Shown: one piece after another, positions 53,462-62,497 of the stretch
Layout of the letters: the number at the start of each line of letters is the position of its first letter
Numbering within the stretch: position 1 is the stretch's first letter
NCBI RefSeq assembly: GCF_016741875.1
Contig: NZ_JAERRF010000001.1
Coordinates: 186,001 to 250,000, forward strand
DNA from: Streptomyces coffeae
GTDB taxonomy: Bacteria; Actinomycetota; Actinomycetes; Streptomycetales; Streptomycetaceae
Direction: 5' to 3'
DNA length: 64,000 nt
Made by a program: the position numbers and the translations under genes
The notes under the pieces: model-generated
What the model saw: the letters and a program-made list of their open reading frames with translations, nothing else
Told to the model about the DNA's origin: nothing
Databases searched by the model: none

Positions 53462-54064
53462 ATGCAGCCGCCCCTCCACCGTCGCCGGCCGACCCCGGAC
53501 AACCCGCGCGTTCAGCGCACCCGCAACCGTGTCCTGACCGTCGCACGCGCATTGCTGCCCGAGGTCGGCCCGACCGGGCTCACCTACGCACTGCTGGCCG
53601 AGCGGGCCGACGTCACCCGCCAGACCCTCTACCGCCACTGGCCCAACCGGGCCGCGCTTCTCTTCGACCTGATCCTGGAAGGCCCCGACGTCGGCTATCC
53701 CGAGCGGGGCAGCGATGTGCGCACCGTGGCCACCGCCTGGCTGACGAGCCTGCGCGACGGCATCAGCGACCCGGCCACCCGCTCCGCGGTGCTGGCCGTC
53801 GCCGCCCAGGCCGATCACGACCCCGACAGCGCCCAAGCCCTCGTACGCATCGGCCAGGACCGCCGGGCCGCTCTCAACGGGCTCCTGGAGCCCTCCGGCG
53901 TTCAGCTCAGTGAGTCCGAGTACACCCTGCTCTACGGGCCGGTCCTTGCCCGGCTCTTGCTCGACCGCGGCCAGGTCACCGAAGAGTTCATCGACACGGT
54001 GGTCGCCCAGTGGCTCACCACACTGGAGCGCAACGGCGCGTTGCCGCAGGGCGAGATCCCGTAG
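53462..54064 (+). CDS. TetR-family transcriptional regulator
   Basis: This 200-residue protein has an N-terminal TetR helix-turn-helix (VLTVARALLPEVGPTGLTYA, then LLAERADVTRQTLYRHWPNR, about 24-63). A C-terminal ligand domain follows with ERGSDVRTVATAWLTSLRDG and a final helix. GGTGGAG lies about five bases before the ATG. No adjacent target gene is on the opposite strand, so only autoregulation is suggested by the inverted repeat upstream. Ligand is unknown. Confidence 0.88.
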   Translation: MQPPLHRRRPTPDNPRVQRTRNRVLTVARALLPEVGPTGLTYALLAERADVTRQTLYRHWPNRAALLFDLILEGPDVGYPERGSDVRTVATAWLTSLRDGISDPATRSAVLAVAAQADHDPDSAQALVRIGQDRRAALNGLLEPSGVQLSESEYTLLYGPVLARLLLDRGQVTEEFIDTVVAQWLTTLERNGALPQGEIP

Positions 54065-54109
54065 CCGGTCGGTCAGCGGCCGTGCCCGCCAAGGACGTTG
54101 ACGTGTGCG

Positions 54110-54143
54110 GTGCGGCTGGGCCCCTGCGCCCGCCCAGCCGCAC
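54110..54143. terminator. Bidirectional terminator between convergent genes
   Basis: A perfect 12-bp stem GTGCGGCTGGGC/GCCCAGCCGCAC with a ten-base loop lies between the TetR gene and the nucleotidyltransferase gene. Confidence 0.8.
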
Positions 54144-54175
54144 ACCGCTCGCGGCCGGGCCGCGCACCACCGACC

Positions 54176-54979
54176 TCAGGTGTGGGGAACGGGCGGGGAG
54201 GAGCTCAGGGGGCCGTGGCCGTGCGGGGCCGGGCCCGCGGCCAGTTCCTTCGCGGCCTCGGTGAGGTCCTTGGCGGTGTCGATCGCCCGCCAGTACGCCC
54301 CGTGGGGGAGCGGAAAGCCCGCCAGGCGGCGTTCGCGCGCGAGGCGGGGGAAGGTGGTGCGCTCGTGGTCGCCGCGGTTCGGCAGCAGTGACGTGAACTC
54401 GGCGGAGAAGACGTACACACCCGCGTTGATGAGATAGGGGGACGGCGGCGCCTCGATGAAGTCGAGGACGTGGCCGAACTCGTCCGTCTCGACCACGCCC
54501 CACGGAATGCGTGGGCGCGCCAGCGCGAGGGTGGCGACCGCGGCGCGCTCATGGTGGAAGTCCGCCATGTCGCGGAGCGAGAACCGGGTCCAGATATCGC
54601 CGTTGGTGGCGTACCAGGGCCGGTCGGGGTGGGGGAGCGAAGCGGCGGCGAACTTCAGACCACCGCCGCGGCCCAGCGGCTCCTTCTCGACGACGGTCGT
54701 CACCCGCAGCGGCAGATCCGCCGACTCCAGCCAGTCCTGGAGGACGGCGGCGAGGTGGCCGCAGGAGACGACGGCGTCGGTGACGCCCTCGGCGGCCAGC
54801 CAGGCGAGCTGGTGGCCGATGATCGGGGTCCCGGTGCCCGGGATCTCGACCATCGGCTTGGGGCGGTCGTCGGTGTACGGGCGCAGCCGCGAGCCCTGGC
54901 CTCCGGCCAGGACGACGGCTTGGGTGGGGCGCGCGGCCGGTGGGTGATGCCCGAGCCTGCGGTCGTCGTCATCGGTCAT
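54176..54979 (-). CDS. Sugar-1-phosphate nucleotidyltransferase family protein
   Basis: This 267-residue GT-A-like transferase has the pyrophosphorylase signature AVVLAGGQGSRLRPYTDDRPKPMVEI at about residues 22-47. TNGDIWTRFSL carries the metal Asp, and LINAGVYVFSAEF is a family motif. It resembles mannose- or glucose-1-phosphate nucleotidyltransferases without the C-terminal beta-helix. The ATG at 54979 is preferred; 54991 is possible. It may activate a sugar for cell-surface glycans; the substrate is not determinable here. Confidence 0.88.
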   Translation of the reverse strand: MTDDDDRRLGHHPPAARPTQAVVLAGGQGSRLRPYTDDRPKPMVEIPGTGTPIIGHQLAWLAAEGVTDAVVSCGHLAAVLQDWLESADLPLRVTTVVEKEPLGRGGGLKFAAASLPHPDRPWYATNGDIWTRFSLRDMADFHHERAAVATLALARPRIPWGVVETDEFGHVLDFIEAPPSPYLINAGVYVFSAEFTSLLPNRGDHERTTFPRLARERRLAGFPLPHGAYWRAIDTAKDLTEAAKELAAGPAPHGHGPLSSSPPVPHT

Positions 54980-55038
54980 GGACCGCACCATATGCGGTGC
55001 CGGGACCGCCGCAGGCGGAGCGGGATGAGGGGGCGCGG

Positions 55039-55470
55039 TCAGCGGTACGCCTGGGTGATCCCGGAGGCGAACGAGGTGTCGCACACAGGGCGGGCGTACG
55101 CCTGGGCACGGGCGGTGCCGCCGTACTTGGCCACCGCGGCGCGGCCGAGCGCACGGGCGATGGAGGCGCAGTGCTTGGCGAGGGAGGGCCGCTCGTTCGT
55201 CGCCACCTGGAGGTGGGTGAGGGCCACCGCCGGGTCCTTCTGCTGGAGCTCGGTGAGCAGCCGGTCGCGCAGCAGCTCATGCGGGGCGCGATGGGCGGCC
55301 TGGGTGGAGGCCCTGCCGGCGGAGGCGGTGAGGATCTGCGACTCGGCACTCGGCGAGGCCCACGGGACGCGGGTGACCGCGAGCGTCCCGGAGAGGACGA
55401 GGACGACGGGGAGGACGAGGGCGAGAGTTCTGCCGATGCGGCGGGCTGCGGAGTTCACGGGGGTCTTCAC
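55039..55470 (-). CDS. Secreted or membrane-anchored hypothetical protein
   Basis: This 143-residue protein has an N-terminal hydrophobic segment (IGRTLALVLPVVLVLSGTLA, about 12-31) that is a signal peptide or anchor. A helical, Ala/Arg-rich domain follows with two cysteines (AKHCASI and ARPVCDTSF). GAGGA lies about eight bases before the GTG at 55470. No family is recognised. It is on the same strand as the nucleotidyltransferase, 60 bp upstream, and may be cotranscribed with it. Confidence 0.65.
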   Translation of the reverse strand: MKTPVNSAARRIGRTLALVLPVVLVLSGTLAVTRVPWASPSAESQILTASAGRASTQAAHRAPHELLRDRLLTELQQKDPAVALTHLQVATNERPSLAKHCASIARALGRAAVAKYGGTARAQAYARPVCDTSFASGITQAYR

Positions 55471-55619
55471 GGGGGTGTTCCTCGCGGGTCGATCGGGACT
55501 GCGGTACGCGGTGATCGTAGCGAGGAGCGACGATTTGGCGACATTCAGTCACTGAGGTGGGTGATGGAATGCCACTCTTGGGGGCTGATGCGTTGACGTC
55601 GCTGTCCAAAATGCCGCAA

Positions 55620-55641
55620 TTGTCGGGGAATTTATCGACAA
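55620..55641. promoter_or_regulatory. Inverted repeat TTGTCG-N10-CGACAA in an AT-richer gap
   Basis: A perfect 6-bp inverted repeat with an AT-rich spacer lies in the 276-bp gap between msiK and the secreted-protein gene, probably near the promoter of the latter. Role unknown. Confidence 0.3.
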
Positions 55642-55688
55642 CGCGACGAGCCAATGAGGCGGTGCCGCACGCTTCCCGTACAACCAAA

Positions 55689-55724
55689 GGCGCCGCCCGC
55701 CCGCGCGAGCGGACGAACGGCGCC
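55689..55724 (-). terminator. Terminator of msiK
   Basis: GGCGCCG (55689-55695) pairs with CGGCGCC (55718-55724). On the minus strand it is followed by CTTTGGTTGT, and it lies about 22 bases beyond the msiK stop. Confidence 0.6.
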
Positions 55725-55746
55725 GTGAACTCCCTCAGGGGCGGGC

Positions 55747-56883
<1,137 letters not shown>

Positions 56884-56933
56884 GGCGATCTGATCCCTTC
56901 ACCGGCAGGAACGTGCCGGACGATCCGAGTAAA

Positions 56934-56949
56934 GGTGGATTGGTCCACT
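56934..56949 (-). promoter_or_regulatory. Inverted repeat upstream of msiK, DasR-site-like
   Basis: GTGGA-TTGG-TCCAC is a perfect 5-bp inverted repeat. Read on the minus strand the 16-mer AGTGGACCAATCCACC matches 11 positions of the DasR consensus (AGTGGTCTAGACCACT) by hand count. It lies about 50 bases before the msiK start. Confidence 0.35.
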
Positions 56950-57057
56950 GACGTGGGTTGGCGTGACGCTATCCCGAGGAGGCGTGATCTGTCTCTAGCC
57001 GAAGCGTGAGAATTTTCGAACGGATCACCCCTGCGGGATGGGTACACTGCTGGGGAC

Positions 57058-57130
57058 GCCGACTTAGCTCAGCTGGTAGAGCACCGCTCTTGTAAAGCGA
57101 AGGTCGTCGGTTCGAACCCGACAGTCGGCT
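57058..57130 (+). tRNA. tRNA-Thr (anticodon UGU)
   Basis: This is a 73-base cloverleaf. The acceptor stem GCCGACT pairs with AGTCGGC, then a U discriminator follows. The D-arm is GCTC/GAGC. The anticodon arm has loop CTTGTAA with anticodon TGT (one C-A mismatch at the top of the stem). The T-arm is GTCGG-TTCGAAC-CCGAC. CCA is not encoded. The 3' end is directly followed by an integrase remnant, so the gene probably served as an attachment site. Confidence 0.93.
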
Positions 57131-57148
57131 CTGTGTCTGAGCAGGCCA

Positions 57149-57181
57149 AACGCCCCCGCGATCTTGGATCGTGGGGGCGTT
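57149..57181. terminator. Terminator after tRNA-Thr
   Basis: A 15-bp stem with one G-T wobble (AACGCCCCC onward with its complement ending GGGGGCGTT) and a TTG loop lies 18 bases after the tRNA. Confidence 0.8.
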
Positions 57182-57206
57182 GACGGCAGAGGGTGACGGC
57201 AGTCCC

Positions 57207-57326
57207 CTATTTACGGTGCTTGAGCAGCCGATCCATGTGGCCCATCGCCTCACGCCGACTGTCGTCGTGCACGTGCGTGTAGACGTTCATCGTGACCGCG
57301 ATCTGCGAGTCGCCGAGGTCAAGGAG
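57207..57326 (-). pseudogene. C-terminal remnant of a tyrosine recombinase (integrase)
   Basis: The minus-strand frame reads LLDLGDSQIAVTMNVYTHVH, then DDSRREAMGHMDRLLKHRK and a stop. It contains the SQIAVTMNVYTHV segment with the active-site tyrosine typical of actinomycete phage and pSAM2-type integrases. A stop codon lies immediately upstream in frame, and the rest of the gene is gone. It sits about 75 bases from the tRNA-Thr 3' end, where such integrases are normally found. This indicates a decayed integrated element. Confidence 0.75.
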
Positions 57327-57451
57327 TCACGGTCCGCTCGGACGGAGGCGGGAGGCCCGACGAGCGCGGAGGCCGCCGGGAGCCTCACCGAAGCACTCCT
57401 GGCTGTCCGGGAACAGCTCCGCACCCTTAACGGGAACGGGCTGCCGAAGGC

Positions 57452-57681
57452 TGCGCGGTCCGCATCGCGATCGGTGACGCCGACAGCGAGAACGTCCGGT
57501 TGCGGGGTGAGGAAGAGAAGTTCGGCCACGGGATCGAATCCCGGTGCCGACTCGCGCTCATGACGCCTTCGCCGCCCCGGTGTGGCATCTGCGGCGAAGC
57601 GGGGTAGGCGGCATGCACGACACCTACACGGCCGGCTTCGACGCGGTGTGGGCGACAGCGACACCGGTAGGGGAAGACTGA
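57452..57681 (+). pseudogene. Remnant of an XRE-type regulator (C-terminal part, frameshifted)
   Basis: Two frames join near 57563. The first reads CAVRIAIGDADSENVRLRGE followed by EKFGHGIESRCRLALM. The second reads AAPVWHLRRSGVGGMHDTYT, then AGFDAVWATATPVGED and a stop. Together they resemble the C-terminal end of actinobacterial helix-turn-helix regulators that I recall just upstream of Nudix genes. About 50 residues between the two parts and the whole N-terminal region are missing. The Nudix fragment follows after two bases. Confidence 0.5.
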
Positions 57682-57683
57682 CC

Positions 57684-57848
57684 ATGGCACGGACCGAGTA
57701 CTGCGACGACCCGGACGCACCTGAGCCGAACAGCTTGGTGGTCGCCGCATCCGCTGTCGTCACCGACGAGGAGGGCCGCATTCTCCTCCAGCGCCGCCGG
57801 GACAACGACCTCTGGGCTCTCCCGGGCGGCGGCCCCTGTCTGGGTTGA
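57684..57848 (+). pseudogene. Truncated Nudix hydrolase
   Basis: 54 codons read MARTEYCDDPDAPEPNSLVV, then AASAVVTDEEGRILLQRRRD and NDLWALPGGG. They stop at PCLG just where the Nudix box should begin. The GxxxxxE and REVxEE metal-binding residues are absent, so no activity is expected. The original start and the gene order with the XRE remnant are preserved. Confidence 0.75.
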
Positions 57849-58176
57849 ACACCGTGGAGCGCCGCACCACGTGATGGAGGAGGGACCAACCCTGCGGCCA
57901 GGGCTGCGGGGGCAGACCCAGTCGGTGACACCCGCTTCAAGGAGTTCGACCAAGGTCGATCTTGGTAGCGCGGTCTGCGGTCGCTGTGGCCGGACAAGGA
58001 CGCTCGTGTGCGCCTCCATCCGATGCCGTTGATGTCACCGTGGCTGTGGGTGACCTTCTTGACGTAGCTGTAGCCAGAAGGAGGCAGGCTACGGGCGCAC
58101 GCGGCGTACCAGTCGCACGGACTGGCACAATTTGGCGAGCGCTTCTCACCAAGGGTGCACATTCTGAGAGAGGGGG
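57849..58176. other. Degenerate sequence, no intact gene
   Basis: These 330 bp contain short open stretches on both strands but nothing recognisable. It looks like decayed accessory DNA between the Nudix fragment and the small ORF before the AraC gene. Confidence 0.5.
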
Positions 58177-58410
58177 ATGCCTGTCAATGTTGCTCACACA
58201 ACCCATGACACCCACGGGAGCGGAAAATTTTCCAACCTCCTCCAGACCCTCGACCGCCTGTGTTTAAGGGGAACGGCGCAGTCAATGCCAGAATCAGTGA
58301 GCACCTCCAGCGGCGACACCACCGCCGATGCGTTAATCAAGCATCGCCGGGAAATCGCCGACCAGCAACGGATTGTAGACCGTCATGAAACGGGGGAAGT
58401 GGGATGTTGA
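58177..58410 (+). CDS. Small ORF with two TTA codons, overlapping the AraC start
   Basis: The frame has 77 codons; a second possible start at 58285 gives 41 codons and has AGGGGAAC about ten bases upstream. It contains two TTA leucine codons (in LCLRG and DALIKH), which in Streptomyces need the bldA tRNA. It ends seven bases inside the AraC gene, so translation may be coupled. Base use is less GC-rich than neighbours. No family is recognised, and it might be a leader peptide or a relic. Confidence 0.4.
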   Translation: MPVNVAHTTHDTHGSGKFSNLLQTLDRLCLRGTAQSMPESVSTSSGDTTADALIKHRREIADQQRIVDRHETGEVGC

Positions 58411-59411
58411 TCGAGACGAATTTTGGGACGGAGGACCTGGCTGCTGCGGACCGGTTCGAATTCTGGCGTGAGTGTGTAGCGCAAACCCATGCGCCGCTGG
58501 ACCTCCACAGTGAATACGCGGAGGATTTCCGGGCGCGTCAACGCGTGCTGAGTCTCGGTGCAGTCCATGTGTGGTCTACGCGTCACCAAGCCCTTAGCTT
58601 CCACAGAACCCCCAAGCTCATCCGTCAGTCCGATCCCGAGCAGTATCACATCGGGATTCCTCTGCACGGAACCAGTCGAATAACTTGGGCCGATCAGCGA
58701 GCTGTTTACGGCCCTCACGAGATACAGCTCTTCGACACCTCACGTGCCTGCGACGTCATGTGCGCCAATGATTCTGAACTGTTCTCGGGAATCGGGCTCG
58801 AGATCCCCAAGATGATGCTGCACCTGCCGCGGAAGAAATTGGACCGGCTGGTCGCCCAGGGACTGCCCGGCCGGGAAGGGGTCGGTGCCCTCCTCGTGCA
58901 GTTCCTCACCCAGCTCGCGGCGGACTCCAGCCCCTACCAGCCATCCGATGGCCCCCGTTTGGGGACGGTCGTGACCGATCTGCTCTCTGCGGTGTTCGCC
59001 CACGCCATGGACACCGAACCCTCCCTTCCGCCGGAAACCCGCACCCGGACCCTGACGCTGCGCATCCGGGCCCACGTCCAGCGGAACCTGCACGACCACC
59101 AGTTGACCCCACACGCCATCGCCGCCGCGCACAACATCTCTCTCAGTTACCTGCATCGTCTCTTCAAGGCTGAGCACGAGACGGTCGCGGCCTGGATCCG
59201 CCATCAGCGGCTGGAACGCGCCCGCCGCGATCTCGCCGACCCCGTGATGAGCCCCACCGCCATCCATGCCATCGCCGCCCGCTGGGGGTTCCCCCGCGCA
59301 GCCGACTTCACGCGCGCCTTTCGCGCCACCTATGGCATGCCGCCCAGGGACTACCGGCGCCAAGCCCTGCACCCCCCGGATGCGACCGCGGAAGCCGGCA
59401 ATCGGCCTTAG
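58404..59411 (+). CDS. AraC-family transcriptional regulator
   Basis: This 335-residue protein has an N-terminal sensor domain of the AraC_binding_2 type (FEFWRECVAQTHAPLDL, IGIPLHGTSRITWADQRAVY). A C-terminal double helix-turn-helix follows (about 230-320: LTPHAIAAAHNISLSYLHRL, FKAEHETVAAWIRHQRLERA, GFPRAADFTRAFRATYGMPP). The ATG at 58404 is inside the preceding small ORF. It lies in an accessory region, and no clear target operon is adjacent. The N-terminal half uses more A/T third bases than the core genes. Confidence 0.88.
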   Translation: MLIETNFGTEDLAAADRFEFWRECVAQTHAPLDLHSEYAEDFRARQRVLSLGAVHVWSTRHQALSFHRTPKLIRQSDPEQYHIGIPLHGTSRITWADQRAVYGPHEIQLFDTSRACDVMCANDSELFSGIGLEIPKMMLHLPRKKLDRLVAQGLPGREGVGALLVQFLTQLAADSSPYQPSDGPRLGTVVTDLLSAVFAHAMDTEPSLPPETRTRTLTLRIRAHVQRNLHDHQLTPHAIAAAHNISLSYLHRLFKAEHETVAAWIRHQRLERARRDLADPVMSPTAIHAIAARWGFPRAADFTRAFRATYGMPPRDYRRQALHPPDATAEAGNRP

Positions 59412-59615
59412 TCCCGGGGCGAGGCTTTTCCCGAAGCTGTTGATGCGCGGAGAGGGAGGTCGGCCAGCCGCGAGCCAGGGCAACGACGCAGGTGAAACTG
59501 GCCAGCCAATCCGGTCCCCCGATTCCGGACCCAGAACTGCGTGAGGAGATCGCGGCGTTCAGCAGCCGCCCCGCACGTGCCCTGTCGAGCTGAACATCGA
59601 GAGTAGAGTCGCGCC
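59412..59615. other. Spacer with a possible gene remnant
   Basis: A plus-strand stretch near 59515-59593 reads PPIPDPELREEIAAFSSRPA and RALSS before a stop. It resembles a protein C-terminus without its gene. No promoter is obvious for the GNAT gene that follows. Confidence 0.3.
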
Positions 59616-60164
59616 ATGTTTCCGGTCCTCCGTGACGACGCTCGCCTCTCGCTTCGCGAGTTCACCGGTGATGACGTGAACGCGGTCCTTGCGATCTACG
59701 GCAGTCCGAAAGCGACCGAACACCTCAGCTTTACACCACGCTCGCGCGACGAGGTCGGCGGCATCGTCGCGCGCTCGGTGGCTTCGGCGTCGGCGACCCC
59801 GCGCCAGGAATACGCGCTTGCCGTCGTCCGCCGTGACGCCGCCGAGCTGATCGGATTTGCCCGCCTCGCGCTTGACCCACACCAACAACGCGCCGCGACC
59901 ATCGGATTCGCACTGCGCCCCGATACCTGGGGTTTGGGTTACGGCAGAGAGACCGTCCGGCTGCTCCTCGCCCTCGCCTTCACCGACCTGGATCTCCATC
60001 GTGTGTGGGCCGCTCGCGCTCCCCTCAACATCGCATCGGAGAAGACACTTCTGGCGGCAGGCATGACGGAAGAGGGCCGAATCCGCGGCCACGTCCACGT
60101 CCGTGGCGCGTGGCGGGACTCCATCGTCTATGGAGTGCTCCGCGAGGAATGGGACGGACGCTAG
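59616..60164 (+). CDS. GNAT acetyltransferase, RimJ/RimL-like
   Basis: This 182-residue GNAT protein resembles RimJ/RimL-type N-acetyltransferases: LRDDARLSLREFTGDDVNAV at the start, IGFALRPDTWGLGYGRETVR (acetyl-CoA loop), then LDLHRVWAARAPLNIASEKT and LLAAGMTEEGRIRGHVHVRG. It may acetylate ribosomal proteins, antibiotics or small molecules. It lies in the accessory segment after the AraC gene and appears intact. Substrate is unknown. Confidence 0.88.
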   Translation: MFPVLRDDARLSLREFTGDDVNAVLAIYGSPKATEHLSFTPRSRDEVGGIVARSVASASATPRQEYALAVVRRDAAELIGFARLALDPHQQRAATIGFALRPDTWGLGYGRETVRLLLALAFTDLDLHRVWAARAPLNIASEKTLLAAGMTEEGRIRGHVHVRGAWRDSIVYGVLREEWDGR

Positions 60165-60553
60165 CGCGGCAGCGGACATCGAACGGGCGCGTGCCGGCCT
60201 GGCTTGATACGCACCCGTGGCCCGCCACCTCCCGCCGCTGTGCAAGCATCCGCCACGCTCCACACGTATCGGGGGCCCAACTGGCGGGCGGGCGGCGGCC
60301 GCAGTGCATCGTGTGCCGCCGATGTCCGCCACCGTTGATGTCAATGGGTGATGTCGGAACGTCAGTCGAGCAGTACGCTGCAAGCGGCCTTGCGTCGGTC
60401 GGTGTGAACTCTTCCCCACAGCGCCGACCCGTTGTGGAGGGGACCAGCCCGTTCGAGCCGGGCCAGGGAGGGGAGCCCCGACACTGCCGTACCTGCTGTG
60501 GCAGCCTACTGCGTCCGTTGGTTGGCCTGAGACGCCTTCCGCTTCCGAACTTG
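60165..60553. other. Non-coding or decayed sequence before the esterase fragment
   Basis: About 390 bp have no supported gene and no recognisable domain in any frame. The N-terminal half of the erythromycin esterase gene should lie here but is absent. Confidence 0.5.
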
Positions 60554-61480
60554 ATGACACTGGCCGGATCCCCCTGGGAGCGCGAGGAGTTCGTCAGCCT
60601 GATCGGCTGGATGCGCAAGCACAACCGCCGCCACCCCGACCACCGGGTCCACTTCATGGGGGACGACCTCGGGGCGCCGAAGCTCGGCGACCACATTTTC
60701 GAGCGCGTGCTGTCGTCCGTCAGCAAAACCCGGCCGGAGGCACTGCCCCGGCTCACCGAGTTGTACGCCGGACTCCGCCCCTTCGACGACATCTTCGCCT
60801 ACCTGCGCAAGCCGGTCGCGGAACGCAAGGAGAACGCCGCACTCGCCCAGGGAGCACTCGAACTGGTCGCCGAGCACCAGGAGGCCGGCGGCAAGGACTA
60901 CGCGTGGACGGTGCAGCACGCCCGGAACATCGCGCAGACCTTCTCCTTCGCCGCCATCGACCTCGCCGACCCGGCCTCGGTCACTGCCGCCGAGCGCCTG
61001 CGTGACCAGGCCATGGCCGACAACGTGCTGTGGTGGCGGCACCACACCGGCCACAAGATGCTGCTGTCGGCCCACAACGGCCACATCGGCTACCTCTCCA
61101 CCCATCCGGATATGTACCCGCGGACCCAGGGCGCCGTGCTGCGCGACCGCCTGGGCCGCGACTACGCCGCGATCGGCTTCAGCTTCGCCGGCGGCTCCTT
61201 CCTCACCAAGGCTTCCCTCGAAGGGGACTGGAAGCCGGTCACCGTCCCGGCGGCGCGCCCCGGCATGAACGAGCACACCCTGGACCGGGTCAGGTACCGG
61301 GACTTCTACCTCGACCTGCGGACCGCACCCGCCGCGGCCCGCGCCTGGCTCGACCGCGCCCGGCCGGTCTACGACGCCGGCTCAACCTTCACCCCCGACC
61401 CCCTGCCCACCCTCGCCCTCGGCCGGGCCTACGACGTCCTCATCCACCTCCACCAGGTCCGCGCGGCCGACAAACTCTGA
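60554..61480 (+). pseudogene. N-terminally truncated erythromycin esterase-like gene
   Basis: 308 codons from a possible ATG at 60554 match the C-terminal two-thirds of erythromycin-esterase family proteins: EEFVSLIGWMRKHNRRHPDH, RVHFMGDDLGAPKLG, TVQHARNIAQTF, WWRHHTGHKMLLSAHNGHIG. The N-terminal region with the catalytic Glu/His pair of the family is missing, while the later HNGH is kept. The product is probably inactive. It could still be expressed, as its frame is open. Confidence 0.7.
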
Positions 61481-61483
61481 ACC

Positions 61484-61507
61484 GCACCCGCACCCGCACC
61501 CGCACCC
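61484..61507. repeat. Hexamer tandem repeat (GCACCC x 4)
   Basis: Four perfect GCACCC units follow directly after the esterase stop codon. Confidence 0.85.
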
Positions 61508-61599
61508 GCGCCCGGCCCAGCCGCAGCGCACCGCGGGGCGAGGAGAGCGGCCTGAACCGCACGTGACCGTCCCCTTGCCCCATCAGCCGGGACAGGGCC

Positions 61600-62439
61600 C
61601 TATCCCGCCTCGGACAGCCGGTCGAGGCGATCGCGGTGGGCCTGGGGCAGGTGGAGACCTTCCGCGGCGAGGTTCTCCTCCAGGTGGTCGATCCGGGCAG
61701 TGCCCGGGATCGGGAGGATGACCGGCGAGTGGCCGAGGAGCCAGGCGAGCGCAACCTGCGTGGGGGTGGCGTCGACAGCGGCGGCCACGGCGGCGACCTC
61801 GGACCTCGCCCCGGACTCCCCCCACGCGACAGGGCGCCATGGCAGGAACGCGATGCCTGCCGCTTCACAGGCCGCGAGTACGGGCTCGTGCTCGCGGGCG
61901 AGCAGGTTGTAGCGGTTCTGCACGCTCGCGATCTGGACGATCTCCCGTGCCTGGTTGAGTTCGTCGACGGTGACCTCGGACAGTCCGATCCGGCCGATCT
62001 TCCCCTCGGTCCGCAGCTCGCGCAGCGTTCCGACCTGGTCGGCGAGCGGCGTCTCCGGATCGATGCGGTGCAGCTGAAGCAGTTCGATCCGCTCGACGCG
62101 CAGTCGGCGCAGGGCCTGCTCGACCTGATCGCGCAGAACAGCCGGCCGCCCGTCGAGCTTCCACTCGCCCGACGGGCCCGACCGGGCAACACCGACCTTG
62201 GTGGTGATGTGCAGCCCATCCGGATAGGGGTGCAGGGCCTCGGCCAGGAGTTCCTCGTTGGCTCCCCCGCCATAGAGATACGCGGTGTCGATCAGAGTGA
62301 TGCCCAGCTCCACGGCCCGCCGGGCGACCGCGACAGAGGTCTTACGCGCCGGGCCGGGCTCCGTCGGCAGGTGCATGGCTCCGAACCCGAGCCGCCGTAC
62401 TTTCAGATCCCCGCCGATGTGAAACGCAGTCGATGTCAT
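61600..62439 (-). CDS. Aldo/keto reductase
   Basis: This 279-residue TIM-barrel oxidoreductase uses NADPH to reduce aldehydes or ketones. Catalytic residues are seen in order: Asp and Tyr in GITLIDTAYLYGGGANEELL, Lys in GLHITTKVGVAR, His in IELLQLHRIDPETPL. The cofactor-binding end is GHSPVILPIPGTARIDHLEEN. GGAGGAG lies about seven bases before the ATG at 62439. It is on the same strand as the alpha/beta hydrolase upstream and could be cotranscribed. Confidence 0.92.
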   Translation of the reverse strand: MTSTAFHIGGDLKVRRLGFGAMHLPTEPGPARKTSVAVARRAVELGITLIDTAYLYGGGANEELLAEALHPYPDGLHITTKVGVARSGPSGEWKLDGRPAVLRDQVEQALRRLRVERIELLQLHRIDPETPLADQVGTLRELRTEGKIGRIGLSEVTVDELNQAREIVQIASVQNRYNLLAREHEPVLAACEAAGIAFLPWRPVAWGESGARSEVAAVAAAVDATPTQVALAWLLGHSPVILPIPGTARIDHLEENLAAEGLHLPQAHRDRLDRLSEAG

Positions 62440-62497
62440 GTGCTGTCTCCTCCCCCTGGATTGAGGGGTAACGCTCACTGGATATGCGGTGAGGGCG

